This document shows positions 34,005 through 42,269 of a stretch of DNA of 64,000 nt, one piece after another. Both the position numbers and the translations under genes were made by a program. The stretch is from assembly GCA_964604305.1 (NCBI GenBank), contig CAZRYM010000004.1, positions 9,952 to 73,951 on the forward strand, in the 5' to 3' direction. Below the pieces are notes generated by a model. It saw nothing but the letters and a program-made list of their open reading frames with translations. It was not told the origin of the DNA and did not search any database. Origin of the DNA: JASUTC01 sp964604305 (GTDB taxonomy: Bacteria; Thermotogota; Thermotogae; MWEM01). Numbering within the stretch: the first letter of the stretch is position 1; every line of letters begins with the position of its first letter.

Positions 34005-34688
34005 TTATCCGAAGATACCGGATAAATTAATAAACATTGTGTTAAACCCGGATATTACCGGATACATGATAGCCTGTACTATCCCCATGATAATGAGTAT
34101 TAATAATATAAGAATACCATACACCTGATATTTCATAACAGTTTTCATATGCTTGGTTGTTATAAAAACAGACCATAAAGCAGAAGCATCCAAGGGCATA
34201 ATCGGGATCAAATTAAATATGGCAATGATCAAATTGACTACCATAAAAGATCCTAGAACATCAGATAAATAATTAATCAAAAACAGTGAATTCTTCGGAT
34301 TTGTATTAAAAAACCAACTGAATTTATGAATACCGAAACCATAAAAAATAAAGGCTGCAATAACAGCTAATAAAATACTCAATGCCGGACCTGAAAAGGC
34401 GATAATGAACGTGTCTTTATTTTTGTTACTTAATTTCAGATTATTTACAGGTATTCTTCTAGACCATCCAAAATTCAAAAGTATAAAACATGCTAAACCA
34501 ATGGGATCTATGTGCTTAAACGGATTAGCAGTATATCTTTTTAATAAAACAGGTGTATTATCACCAAGCTTTACAGCCATAAAGGCGTGAGCATACTCAT
34601 GTAATCCAAGCGCCAACAAGACAGCCGGTGATCTAACTAAAATTTGTCTTAAAAAAATTGTTAAATTGAAATTGTCAAAAAAAGACAT
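34005..34688 (-). CDS. Site-2-type membrane metalloprotease (peptidase M50)
   Basis: 227 residues with about five hydrophobic segments. The intramembrane zinc motif HEYAH is at residues 30-34 within ALGLHEYAHAFMAVKLGD. The second M50 motif reads IMPLDASALW, where the more common sequence is PxxPLDGG/R, so the Gly pair is replaced by Ala-Ser. The catalytic Asp is retained. The family includes SpoIVFB/YwhC-type proteases and site-2 proteases; the target is unknown. A related minimal, PDZ-less form is common in anaerobic bacteria. Confidence 0.85.
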   Translation of the reverse strand: MSFFDNFNLTIFLRQILVRSPAVLLALGLHEYAHAFMAVKLGDNTPVLLKRYTANPFKHIDPIGLACFILLNFGWSRRIPVNNLKLSNKNKDTFIIAFSGPALSILLAVIAAFIFYGFGIHKFSWFFNTNPKNSLFLINYLSDVLGSFMVVNLIIAIFNLIPIMPLDASALWSVFITTKHMKTVMKYQVYGILILLILIIMGIVQAIMYPVISGFNTMFINLSGIFG

Positions 34689-34697
34689 AAAAACCCT

Positions 34698-35957
34698 TCA
34701 TTGATACAATTTGACGAATTTTTCCATGAATTGTTTCCTGACAGCCTCCTCATTTATCTTCGGATACTGACCAAAATAATAAATAAAATCACCATTTACC
34801 ATGGTGGCTAAAACATCTGAACCCCTTCCTGAATAAATGATGTTTGATATAGGGTTAATAAAGGGGAAAAGATTAATATTTTCTATGTCCAAAAAGACGA
34901 TATCTGCCTTTTTTCCTTTTTCCAAAATACCCAAATCTTCGTTCCTCATTGCTTTTGCCCCATTGCTTGTTCCCATTTTAAAAGAAAATGATGCTGGAAC
35001 TGTCTGTGGATTTCTTGATTTTCCCTTGTGGATTAGAGAAGCCAATAACATTTCTTTAAAGATATCCAAATTATTGTTACTAGAAACACTATCAGTGCCC
35101 AAACATACATTTACACCTTCTAGTATCATTTCTTCAACAGGAGCTATTCCATTTGCCAATTTTAGGTTGGAAGAAGGATTATGTGCCACTGAGATATCAT
35201 ATTCCTTTAATATTTTTATGTCATCGGAGTCTGCATAAACACAATGGGCTGCTATTGTATTTGTATTAAACAATCCCAATTTTGCTAGTTCGCGGAATGT
35301 GTATTGATTTTGTTCTTTTTGGCTTTCTTTTAAATGGATATGAACCAGGGCATTTAGTTGTGTTGCCACATCACCAATGGTTTTTAAATAATCCATTGAA
35401 CATAAATAAGGCGAATGAGGACCGAATCCGATAGAAATTCTACCTTTGGCTGTGTTATGATATTTTTCATAAGTCTTAATATTTTTTTTAAGCCTGCCCC
35501 CATCATCTTGGTTATTATCCTGTAGGCCTCTACAGATATAAGCCCTCATTCCAAATTCGCTAACCGCTTTAACAATAGAATCGAGCATCATATACATATC
35601 AACGAATGTGGTAATACCATTTCTGGCCATTTCCATCTGTGATATCATTGCAGAAAGATATATCATCTCTTCATCCAATTTTTCCTCAAGGGGGATGATT
35701 TTATCAAATAACCATTTTTCAAATGGCAAGTCGTCACCTGATCCTTTTAAAGCAGCCATTCCAGAATGTGTGTGTGAATTGATTAGTCCAGGTATTGCCA
35801 AAACCTTTCTGCCTTTTAGATCTATTTGTTCCATTTCCTTTTCTTCTGTCGAACCTTCGCCGATATCCTTAATGATACCATCTTCAAGTAAAATAAACCC
35901 TTTTTGTATTATTTGTTCATCAGTTAGAATTTGAACATCTTTAATAAGTTTTTTCAA
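34698..35957 (-). CDS. mtaD: S-adenosylhomocysteine / 5'-methylthioadenosine deaminase
   Basis: 419 residues of the amidohydrolase superfamily. Metal ligands are visible in LINSHTHSGMAAL, HIHLKES, AHCVYADSDD and LGTDSVSSNNNLDIF; the surrounding SGDDLPFEKWLFDKIIPLE is typical of the MtaD/SAH deaminases. A homologue from Thermotoga maritima (TM0936) deaminates SAH and methylthioadenosine to their inosine forms. The gene starts at TTG 35957 after GAGGGGATGA. Together with ahcY at 7475 it gives this genome two routes from SAH. Confidence 0.9.
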   Translation of the reverse strand: MKKLIKDVQILTDEQIIQKGFILLEDGIIKDIGEGSTEEKEMEQIDLKGRKVLAIPGLINSHTHSGMAALKGSGDDLPFEKWLFDKIIPLEEKLDEEMIYLSAMISQMEMARNGITTFVDMYMMLDSIVKAVSEFGMRAYICRGLQDNNQDDGGRLKKNIKTYEKYHNTAKGRISIGFGPHSPYLCSMDYLKTIGDVATQLNALVHIHLKESQKEQNQYTFRELAKLGLFNTNTIAAHCVYADSDDIKILKEYDISVAHNPSSNLKLANGIAPVEEMILEGVNVCLGTDSVSSNNNLDIFKEMLLASLIHKGKSRNPQTVPASFSFKMGTSNGAKAMRNEDLGILEKGKKADIVFLDIENINLFPFINPISNIIYSGRGSDVLATMVNGDFIYYFGQYPKINEEAVRKQFMEKFVKLYQ

Positions 35958-35960
35958 CTG

Positions 35961-36308
35961 TCATCCCCTCTTTGAAAAACGGTTGTTTTTTTCATAATCA
36001 ACCTTTGATTTGAAATACCCGTTTTTTACTGCTTTTTTTCCTTTTGAAACGGTGTTGATTGATTCTTTTATTTCGGTAGTATGATCCTTGAGCAGTTCAA
36101 ACATCTTCGATTCTATTTTTTCGATTCTTCGAAGAGCATTTTTTTCGGATTCAGGATTGGTGCTTTTCGCCCTCTCCAAAGATGTAATCAATATTCTACG
36201 ATTTTCAAGGATTTCTGGTAATAATTCAAGATTATCTTTTTTGATAATATCAAGAAGTTTTTGAGAAATAGCTTCGATACTACACAGGATTTCCAAGGCA
36301 TTTTCCAT
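35961..36308 (-). CDS. Small coiled-coil protein, possibly FliT/FlgN-like
   Basis: 115 residues, largely alpha-helical. The opening (EALEILCSIEAISQKLLDIIKKDNLELLPEILENRRIL) follows the FliT/FlgN chaperone pattern of a D-x-x-x-L helix and a 'NRR' turn, and the C-terminal KKAVKNGYFKSK...NNRFSKRG is a lysine-rich tail like that of some FliT proteins. FliT-like proteins chaperone flagellar export substrates. No flagellar gene is nearby, so the assignment is tentative. It is the first gene of the long minus-strand operon. Confidence 0.4.
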   Translation of the reverse strand: MENALEILCSIEAISQKLLDIIKKDNLELLPEILENRRILITSLERAKSTNPESEKNALRRIEKIESKMFELLKDHTTEIKESINTVSKGKKAVKNGYFKSKVDYEKNNRFSKRG

Positions 36309-36327
36309 AGATTACCATCCCCAGTTA

Positions 36328-36348
36328 ACACTTTAGTGTATTATATCA
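36328..36348 (-). promoter_or_regulatory. Extended -10 promoter and palindrome at the head of the 14-gene operon
   Basis: On the minus strand, TGATATAAT (36348-36340) is an extended -10 element about 32 nt before the ATG at 36308. Directly downstream of it is the palindrome ACACT-TT-AGTGT (36328-36339), spanning the expected transcription start, which could be an operator. No good -35 box is seen, as expected for an extended -10 promoter. Confidence 0.45.
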
Positions 36349-36417
36349 TTTAATCAGTTGATATAAGGAATAAGATTTTTTCTGTGATAAAATAAAATAA
36401 CAAGAAGGAGGCTGAAA

Positions 36418-37500
36418 ATGAGAAAGAAAATAAACATAATTATGATACTGGCAATATTTGTATTAGTGATGAGTTTTGCGAATCCACTCAGAATAGCTTG
36501 TCTAATCAATGGAGAACTAGGTGATAAATCCTTTTTTGATTCGGCTGCTAAAGGCTTACAACTTATGGAAGATAAAATGAAAGCGGAAACAAAAATCATA
36601 GAGATGCAATATAACGCTGCTGTATGGGAACCCACTCTGGATGATATATCAAATTCCGGCTATTATGATTTGATCATTGTTGGAACTTGGCCAATGGTTG
36701 ATCCCCTAAGTAGAATTGCCCAATTTTATCCTGAAAACAGGTACATCCTCTATGATGCAAAAGTAGATTTTTCAAAAGATGATTTAACAAATATTTATGC
36801 TATCTCTTACAAACAAAACGAAGGGTCATTTATGGCAGGAGTTTTAGCGGCTCTTGTTACAGAGTCCGAACAATTGGATTTTTCAAACAATTCAAAAACG
36901 ATAGGTGTTTTAGGCGGAGTAGATTCCCCAATAGTAAATGATTTTATCATCGGATATATTAAAGGTGCCCAATATATCGATCAAAATATAAGGGTTTTGG
37001 TTTCTTATGCAGGAGTATGGAATGATCCGGCCAAGGGAAAAGAGCTTGCAAACGTCATGTATAAAAACGGAGCAGATGTTGTCTTTAATGTTGCAGCAAA
37101 TACAGGCAGTGGGATTTATCCCGCAGCGGTTGAAAACAACGCTTGGGCAATAGGTGTTGATTCCGATGCTCATCTGGTTTTTAAAGAGTCTCATCCTGAA
37201 TTTACCGATCATATTCTAACATCAATGATAAAAGATATTGGGCAATCTCTTGTCCAAACGGTTGAACTATACCAAAAAGGCGAATTGGAATTTGGGGAAA
37301 ACATATCAATGGGAATAAACGAAGGCGTAATTGGTCTTACCTATAATGAATATTTTAGAGAGTTTCTTGTACAAAATCCCGATATAGAATCAAAATTGAA
37401 AGAAATCAAGAATAAGATTTTAAACGGAGAAATTACTGTTCCTACAGCAATTGGTAAATCGTCCGATTATGTATATGATATAATAAAATCAGCTAATTGA
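36418..37500 (+). CDS. BMP/PnrA-family substrate-binding protein (nucleoside or lipid type), orphan
   Basis: 360 residues. A signal peptide (about residues 1-22, MRKKINIIMILAIFVLVMSF) precedes the periplasmic-binding fold: LRIACLINGELGDKSFFDSAAKGL, IGVLGGVDSPIVNDFIIGYIKGAQYID, NVAANTGSGIYPAAVE and WAIGVDSDAHL match the PnrA/BMP family, which feeds nucleosides or related compounds to an ABC importer. There is no lipobox Cys in the signal peptide, so this protein is likely secreted rather than a lipoprotein. No permease or ATPase gene is next to it. It has an AGAAGGAGG ribosome binding site. Confidence 0.85.
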   Translation: MRKKINIIMILAIFVLVMSFANPLRIACLINGELGDKSFFDSAAKGLQLMEDKMKAETKIIEMQYNAAVWEPTLDDISNSGYYDLIIVGTWPMVDPLSRIAQFYPENRYILYDAKVDFSKDDLTNIYAISYKQNEGSFMAGVLAALVTESEQLDFSNNSKTIGVLGGVDSPIVNDFIIGYIKGAQYIDQNIRVLVSYAGVWNDPAKGKELANVMYKNGADVVFNVAANTGSGIYPAAVENNAWAIGVDSDAHLVFKESHPEFTDHILTSMIKDIGQSLVQTVELYQKGELEFGENISMGINEGVIGLTYNEYFREFLVQNPDIESKLKEIKNKILNGEITVPTAIGKSSDYVYDIIKSAN

Positions 37501-37514
37501 CGTCAAATAAATAA

Positions 37515-37543
37515 CTGATACAAGATAAAGACACAGGTACAAT
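37515..37543 (+). promoter_or_regulatory. Promoter for the FKBP gene, followed by a leader hairpin
   Basis: CTGATA (37515-37520) and TACAAT (37538-37543) are 17 nt apart. Transcription would start near 37550, where TCAGGT (37550-37555) and ACCTGA (37565-37570) can form a 6-bp hairpin with a 9-nt loop in the 5' leader. The T-rich sequence after the hairpin is short, so it could equally be the terminator of the preceding gene. Confidence 0.4.
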
Positions 37544-37599
37544 GTGAAATCAGGTGTTCTTTAAACCTGAATTTTGATCAAATACGAAAGGAGCATTAT

Positions 37600-38028
37600 A
37601 TGTCAAAAGCTAAAAGCGGAGATACGGTAAAAGTACATTACACCGGGACTCTTGAAGACGGAACACTTTTTGATTCATCAAGGGAAAGAGAACCCTTGGA
37701 GTTTACAATAGGAGGAAAGCAGGTTATTCCCGGATTTGAAAATGGAGTGGTTGGACTTGAAGAAGGTGAAAAGACCAGCATAAAGATCCCCCCTTCTGAA
37801 GGTTATGGAGAATATGATGAAAAGCTAAGATTTATATTTGATAAGTCACAATTTCCAAATGATTTGGAATTAAAACCCGGGCTAAGGTTAAATATGCAGG
37901 GTGAAGGAGACAAAGTAGCGGTATTTACAGTTGTTGATATCCTTGGCGATGAAGTGATATTAGATGGCAATCATCCCCTGGTGGGTAGGACGCTTCTTTT
38001 TGAATTAGAGCTTATAGAAATTGTTTGA
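37600..38028 (+). CDS. FKBP-type peptidyl-prolyl isomerase (SlyD-like)
   Basis: 142 residues. The FKBP core is clear: VKVHYTGTLEDGTLFDSSREREPLEF, IGGKQVIPGFENGVVGL and EKTSIKIPPSEGYGEY. The middle insert (about residues 68-120) is the IF (insert-in-flap) chaperone domain of SlyD proteins. It lacks the His-rich metal-binding tail of the E. coli protein. It catalyses proline isomerisation and helps folding in the cytosol. AGGAG precedes the ATG. Confidence 0.92.
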   Translation: MSKAKSGDTVKVHYTGTLEDGTLFDSSREREPLEFTIGGKQVIPGFENGVVGLEEGEKTSIKIPPSEGYGEYDEKLRFIFDKSQFPNDLELKPGLRLNMQGEGDKVAVFTVVDILGDEVILDGNHPLVGRTLLFELELIEIV

Positions 38029-38127
38029 GTATTTTTTAATAGGTTCCCTGAAGTAATTACTGAACTTTTGCGTCTTTTATTATATGATTATTTTTTTATC
38101 CATATTATTTTATAGGGGGTCGGTATT

Positions 38128-38268
38128 ATGAGATTTACAGTTGATTACCTGAATGGAGATACAATCAAATCAGTAAATATTGATGCGACAAACCAAAAAG
38201 AAGCTAAGATTAAAATTAAAAAGAAATTAGGTAAAGAAAAAATTGTGGGTGTGAAAGTTACACAGTAA
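38128..38268 (+). CDS. 46-residue small basic protein of unknown function
   Basis: An ATG at 38128, preceded by AGGGGGT (38114-38120), opens a frame of 46 codons closed by TAA. The product is MRFTVDYLNGDTIKS..., a short beta-strand followed by a lysine-rich central region (KIKIKKKLGKEK) and a short end strand (VGVKVTQ). It ends 27 nt before a strong terminator, so it appears to be a separate short transcript. Its shortness would hide it from ordinary gene finders. The function is not recognisable; the positive charge would suit nucleic-acid or ribosome binding. Confidence 0.6.
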   Translation: MRFTVDYLNGDTIKSVNIDATNQKEAKIKIKKKLGKEKIVGVKVTQ

Positions 38269-38294
38269 AAGAAATGGAATGAATAATAAAAAAA

Positions 38295-38323
38295 CAGACG
38301 CTATTTAAAGCGTCTGTTTTTTT
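38295..38323 (+). terminator. Intrinsic terminator after the 46-residue gene
   Basis: CAGACGC (38295-38301) and GCGTCTG (38310-38316) form a perfect 7-bp stem with an 8-nt loop, extended by A/T pairs, and are followed by seven Ts. A run of As before the stem allows the same hairpin to work on the minus strand. Confidence 0.85.
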
Positions 38324-38401
38324 GTGTCGTGCTCCAAGAATAAAAATTGCATTTTAATAAACTTTATGATAGCATAAAGAAGTTGATGAAAAGGGGGCTA
38401 T

Positions 38402-39022
38402 ATGAAGATAAAGAATGTTATTTTTGATGTCGGGGGGGTTCTTCTTGACTGGAATCCATTTGAGCTGTTAAAAACCATGTTTGACGAAAAAAAAGCGTCT
38501 GTACTAAAAGCGAATATGATGGATTCAGACTATTGGGCTGAACTTGACAGAGGCACTTTAGAAATTGATGAAGCAGTGGATATTTTTTCTAAAAAAATAC
38601 CCGAACTTAGAGACGATGTAGAATTTGCACTGAAAAATTTTATTGATTATATTCCTCCCATCAAAGAAAATATTATAATCCTTAATAAACTTTCCAAGAT
38701 GAACTATAGGCTTTTTGTATTGTCCAATTTTCATCTTGAATCTTTTTCAAAAGCTTACGAAAAGTATAGTTTTTTTAAACTCTTTGAAGGAATAGTCATA
38801 TCTTCTTGTATCAAGATGATAAAACCCGATAAGAAAATTTTTGAATACACTCTAAACAAATATTCCCTAACTCCGGGTGAGACGGTCTTTTTTGACGATT
38901 CAAAAAAAAATATTGAGTCTGCCAGCGATTTAGGTATTATTGGTGTGCATACTTTCAAAACTGAAATACTGCAAGAATTCTACAACAAAAGACTTAAGAA
39001 GGAAAAACCAAATGATCTTTGA
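38402..39022 (+). CDS. HAD-family hydrolase (YihX/haloacid-dehalogenase type)
   Basis: 206 residues. Motif I reads IFDVGGVLLDW (Asp9), the GG form used by YihX-type phosphatases. Motif II is VLSNFH, motif III the Lys in KMIKPDKKIF, and motif IV FFDDSKKNIESA. It probably dephosphorylates a small phospho-sugar or nucleotide; the substrate is unknown. The start is an ATG after AAGGGGGCTAT. Its end overlaps the MFS gene by 11 nt, so the two are translated together. Confidence 0.85.
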   Translation: MKIKNVIFDVGGVLLDWNPFELLKTMFDEKKASVLKANMMDSDYWAELDRGTLEIDEAVDIFSKKIPELRDDVEFALKNFIDYIPPIKENIIILNKLSKMNYRLFVLSNFHLESFSKAYEKYSFFKLFEGIVISSCIKMIKPDKKIFEYTLNKYSLTPGETVFFDDSKKNIESASDLGIIGVHTFKTEILQEFYNKRLKKEKPNDL

Positions 39023-40136
39023 ATCGTTAGTAGAATGGTTTATTTATTCTAATCTTGCCATGATTAACATTATGGCTCAATATTTTGAGAAAATGAGTTT
39101 TTCTCCAGTTCAAATAGGCGCATTAATGGCAATCATACCAGGGATGGCGTTATTAGCCAATCCTTTTTGGTTTAGTATGAAAAAGAAACTTGGAGAAAAA
39201 AAGACGCTTAAATATTTAACATTAGTTCCGGCAATTTTAGTATGGGGGGTTTTTTTGCTGCCCGGGTTTTTACCAAAAATGTTGGCCTTAGTTTTCTTTG
39301 GCTTTTTTGCTTCTTCAGTTGTTCCCATTGGTGAAGCAGGAGTAATGGAATCTCTAATGGCAAAGGGGTTGCATTTAGATAAGGCAAGATTAATGGGGAC
39401 TGTAGGTTTTTCAAGTATTTCTCTCATTTCCGGATTTCTTTTTGAAATCAGTTTTGTGTTCATGTTCGTTATTTCTACAACAGCTCTTGTTTTGGCATTC
39501 ACATTTTCCAGAAAACTTAAAACGTATGAAATCGTCAGTGAAAGAAAATATAAAAGCGATAATTCAGGTAATTCAAGAACTTTTGTGTTTATGCTCTTAA
39601 CTGCAACTGTCGGCATCATGGGCGTTTCGTTTTGCGGATCTTTTTTACCTGTACTCGTTTCTCAAAAAGGTTTTCCCGAAAGTACAGTGGGCATTAGTTT
39701 TGCGGTCCTTTCTATCTGCGAAGTACCCTTCCTTTTATTTGCTAAATCCATTATTAAAAAAACAGGCTCTCTATTTCTTATAGCAACTGGAATATTGGCC
39801 ATTGGCATTAGGTTGTTTATCACTCCGCTTGCCCATACTCCAACATTGCTCATATTGACACATATATTACATGGTTGGAATTATATCATTATCTATTATT
39901 CGATATTCAATTATATCCACTTTAAAATTCCTGAAAATCAAGCAAACAAATCACAAGCTGCATTTTGGATGATTATCCAAGGGGGAGGATTTCTAGTCGG
40001 GTATCTTGGAGGTGGCATTTTAGTTGAGCTTATAGGTCTTGTGAATACTTATAACACACTATCAGTTATGATGTTTATTCTTTGTGTACCACTTTTTATT
40101 TGGTATTTGATCAGTTTAAAAGGAGCTGCAAAATGA
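39012..40136 (+). CDS. MFS_1-like major facilitator superfamily transporter
   Basis: 374 residues from the ATG at 39012 (AAGGA upstream). A longer reading would start 72 nt earlier inside the HAD gene. About twelve hydrophobic helices are visible, with the family fragment KARLMGTVGFSSISLISGFLFEI in the loop between helices and QGGGFLVGYLGGG in the C-terminal half. It resembles MFS_1-like nucleoside or sugar transporters. The substrate is unknown. It forms part of an overlapping run with the HAD gene before and the S41-like gene after it (ATGA overlap). Confidence 0.8.
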   Translation: MIFESLVEWFIYSNLAMINIMAQYFEKMSFSPVQIGALMAIIPGMALLANPFWFSMKKKLGEKKTLKYLTLVPAILVWGVFLLPGFLPKMLALVFFGFFASSVVPIGEAGVMESLMAKGLHLDKARLMGTVGFSSISLISGFLFEISFVFMFVISTTALVLAFTFSRKLKTYEIVSERKYKSDNSGNSRTFVFMLLTATVGIMGVSFCGSFLPVLVSQKGFPESTVGISFAVLSICEVPFLLFAKSIIKKTGSLFLIATGILAIGIRLFITPLAHTPTLLILTHILHGWNYIIIYYSIFNYIHFKIPENQANKSQAAFWMIIQGGGFLVGYLGGGILVELIGLVNTYNTLSVMMFILCVPLFIWYLISLKGAAK

Positions 40137-41410
40137 AAAGAACTTTAATTACATATACAATCATTTTTCTGTTGTTCGGTATCTTGTTGTATTTTTTATC
40201 CATGTCATGGATGAATTTTCTTTTTAAACCTAATTTAAAAAAGGAAGTTGAGATACTTCTTAATGAAGTGCCAAGGCAGCATCCTTTAGCGAGTCAAGAA
40301 CAACTTGAAGCATTTTCGCTTACGGTTAATGAAGCTTTAAAAGAAGTTAGGCTCTTTTCCAGCCATTTTGAGTATTATGAAAAGTTGGCACCTTCCTTTC
40401 GAGTTTTTGAAGATACGTTTACTTATCTTGATTTTTGGGAAGGTTCTCTGCATTCAGCTTCTGTATTACCAGTACTCTTCAGATATAGAGACGGTAGAGT
40501 GTTGATTGATAAAGCTCTTGGTAACATTCTCCCTTCCGGATCTGTCATAGAGGCCATTAATGAGAAACCCATTGATGAAATTATCGGTTTCTATGGTCAA
40601 TTCGTATATGCAAACACTCAAGAAGAAAAGGGATTTTGGATTGTTGAAAGAGAGCTCTTGAATTATTTTCCTGAATTCTTCAGAGAAAATGAATATTGGA
40701 TAGAATATGTCCATGAAGGGAATCATCTAAAAGAACAGGTGAGAAGAATTCCCTATAAAGAATTTGCCTCATGGAAAAACAGGCTGGCAACTGAATGGTA
40801 TAAATTAAAAACAGAAGAAGATTTAATGGTTTTAAAAATATACGATCTGTCTTATTCAGCTCAAAATACACATGAAATTCGAAAGGTTATGAATGAAATA
40901 CTTGGCTATGACAAGTCAAAATTATTGATTGACCTTACAGACACAAAAGGAATAGGTGAAAATTATTACAATCTCCAACTGCTATTGTCATTTCTTACAG
41001 ATCGTGAGGATTATTTGATACAGAGGCAGATCACAACTTACAACACTCAAAAAGATGCTTTTTCAGTCATACCACAAAAGGAGACATTTAAAGGGGATCT
41101 TTATTTTCTCATCTCAGATTATTCCATATATCCTTATCTCAGAGCTTTGATTGGGTTCTGTGAAAGATCAGATACGGGGCTGTTCATTGGTTCGAAACCT
41201 TTAACAAAAGGTAACTATTTTTCTAATCCCAATACTGAACCGCTATATATATCATATCTCATACCAAAGGTTTGCAGAACATTCAATGAAATTAAAACAG
41301 AAGTTATTGAGGGATCGCTTTACAATGAAATTTACTTCACTCTAGATGATTATATAAAACTTATGTTATTTGAAACAGATTATAGCTCATATATTTCTGA
41401 AACAAAGTAA
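40133..41410 (+). CDS. Membrane-anchored S41-peptidase-like protein, catalytic motif not evident
   Basis: 425 residues from the ATG at 40133, overlapping the MFS stop. One N-terminal hydrophobic helix (about 8-28) anchors it. Residues of about 130-165 look like a PDZ-type loop (LPSGSVIEAINEKPIDEII). The remainder follows the C-terminal-processing-peptidase fold with KIYDLSYSAQNTHEI, LLIDLTDTKGIGEN and LYFLISDYSIYPYLRALIG. The usual catalytic Ser in the GxxTASAAE-type motif cannot be identified, so it may be an inactive or divergent family member. It may act on the outside of the membrane with the neighbouring transporter. Confidence 0.55.
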   Translation: MKRTLITYTIIFLLFGILLYFLSMSWMNFLFKPNLKKEVEILLNEVPRQHPLASQEQLEAFSLTVNEALKEVRLFSSHFEYYEKLAPSFRVFEDTFTYLDFWEGSLHSASVLPVLFRYRDGRVLIDKALGNILPSGSVIEAINEKPIDEIIGFYGQFVYANTQEEKGFWIVERELLNYFPEFFRENEYWIEYVHEGNHLKEQVRRIPYKEFASWKNRLATEWYKLKTEEDLMVLKIYDLSYSAQNTHEIRKVMNEILGYDKSKLLIDLTDTKGIGENYYNLQLLLSFLTDREDYLIQRQITTYNTQKDAFSVIPQKETFKGDLYFLISDYSIYPYLRALIGFCERSDTGLFIGSKPLTKGNYFSNPNTEPLYISYLIPKVCRTFNEIKTEVIEGSLYNEIYFTLDDYIKLMLFETDYSSYISETK

Positions 41411-41516
41411 ACAATTAAAACAATGTGGTAAAATACTATAACGTAAGAAAATGCTTTTTTAGGTAAAAACAATATCTGTAATATCAGATTTTGATTCATG
41501 AAAGGGCGTGGTTATC

Positions 41517-42248
41517 ATGGAGAAGCGGTTTTCAATTTTACTTGCCGAGGACGATTTAATCAGTCGCAGGCTGATTCGAATTCTTATTGAAAGATTAGGC
41601 CATAAAGTAAATGTGGTTGAAAACGGGAAGAAGGCATTTGAGGCGTATAAAAATGATGATTATGATATTGTTCTTATGGACATTCAAATGCCTTTGATGG
41701 ACGGTCTTGAATGTACCCGGAAGATTCGGGAATACGAAAGAGAGGTTCAGCAACAACCTGTAACCATAATAGCAGTAACCGCTCATGCTATGATAGGGGA
41801 TAAGGAAAAATGCTTGACCGCTGGAATGGATGACTATATAACAAAACCAATTGAAGAAAAAGTATTACTGAACAAAATCAATGAACATAATTTGAATATG
41901 ACAGAGAATTTAAGAACAGGCAATATTGAGAAATTAAACAACCTTTTAGAAAATACTTCAGATGTACAGGAGATTGTCTCTGATTTTTTACAGTATTATC
42001 CGGATCAACTGAATTTGATTAAACGAAAGGCGAGTGAAAATGCCTTTAATGAAATGGCTGATTTAGTGCACAAGCTAAAAGGGAGCACATCAAATTTTGA
42101 AGCGGAAAAGGTTGTGAAGATTTTAAAGAAACTTGAGGATTGTGCAAAAGAAAAAGACAAAGTATCCATCGAAAGGTTACTGAGGGAGTTGGAAGCTGAA
42201 CTGGATTCTTTGAAAACCTATCTTCTTAAGTATCAGAATGATCAATAA
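41517..42248 (+). CDS. Two-component protein with receiver and HPt domains, no kinase
   Basis: 243 residues from the ATG at 41517; a GTG nine bases upstream is too close to its ribosome binding site. The N-terminal receiver domain (about 5-125) has the acid pair EDD, the phosphoacceptor Asp55 in VLMDIQMPLMDG and the C-terminal TKPI Lys. After a linker, the C-terminal HPt domain (about 150-230) contains the phosphotransfer His185 in LVHKLKGSTSNF. A hybrid that keeps the receiver and HPt but not the kinase is a phosphorelay module. It directly precedes a BTAD regulator, its likely partner. Confidence 0.85.
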   Translation: MEKRFSILLAEDDLISRRLIRILIERLGHKVNVVENGKKAFEAYKNDDYDIVLMDIQMPLMDGLECTRKIREYEREVQQQPVTIIAVTAHAMIGDKEKCLTAGMDDYITKPIEEKVLLNKINEHNLNMTENLRTGNIEKLNNLLENTSDVQEIVSDFLQYYPDQLNLIKRKASENAFNEMADLVHKLKGSTSNFEAEKVVKILKKLEDCAKEKDKVSIERLLRELEAELDSLKTYLLKYQNDQ

Positions 42249-42269
42249 CAAGATTTCGGAGGCTGGAAA

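Noticed and set aside
41474..41489. Inverted repeat ATCTG-N6-CAGAT upstream of the REC-HPt gene
   Set aside because: Only five bp per arm and no clear promoter around it; noted but not supported as an operator.
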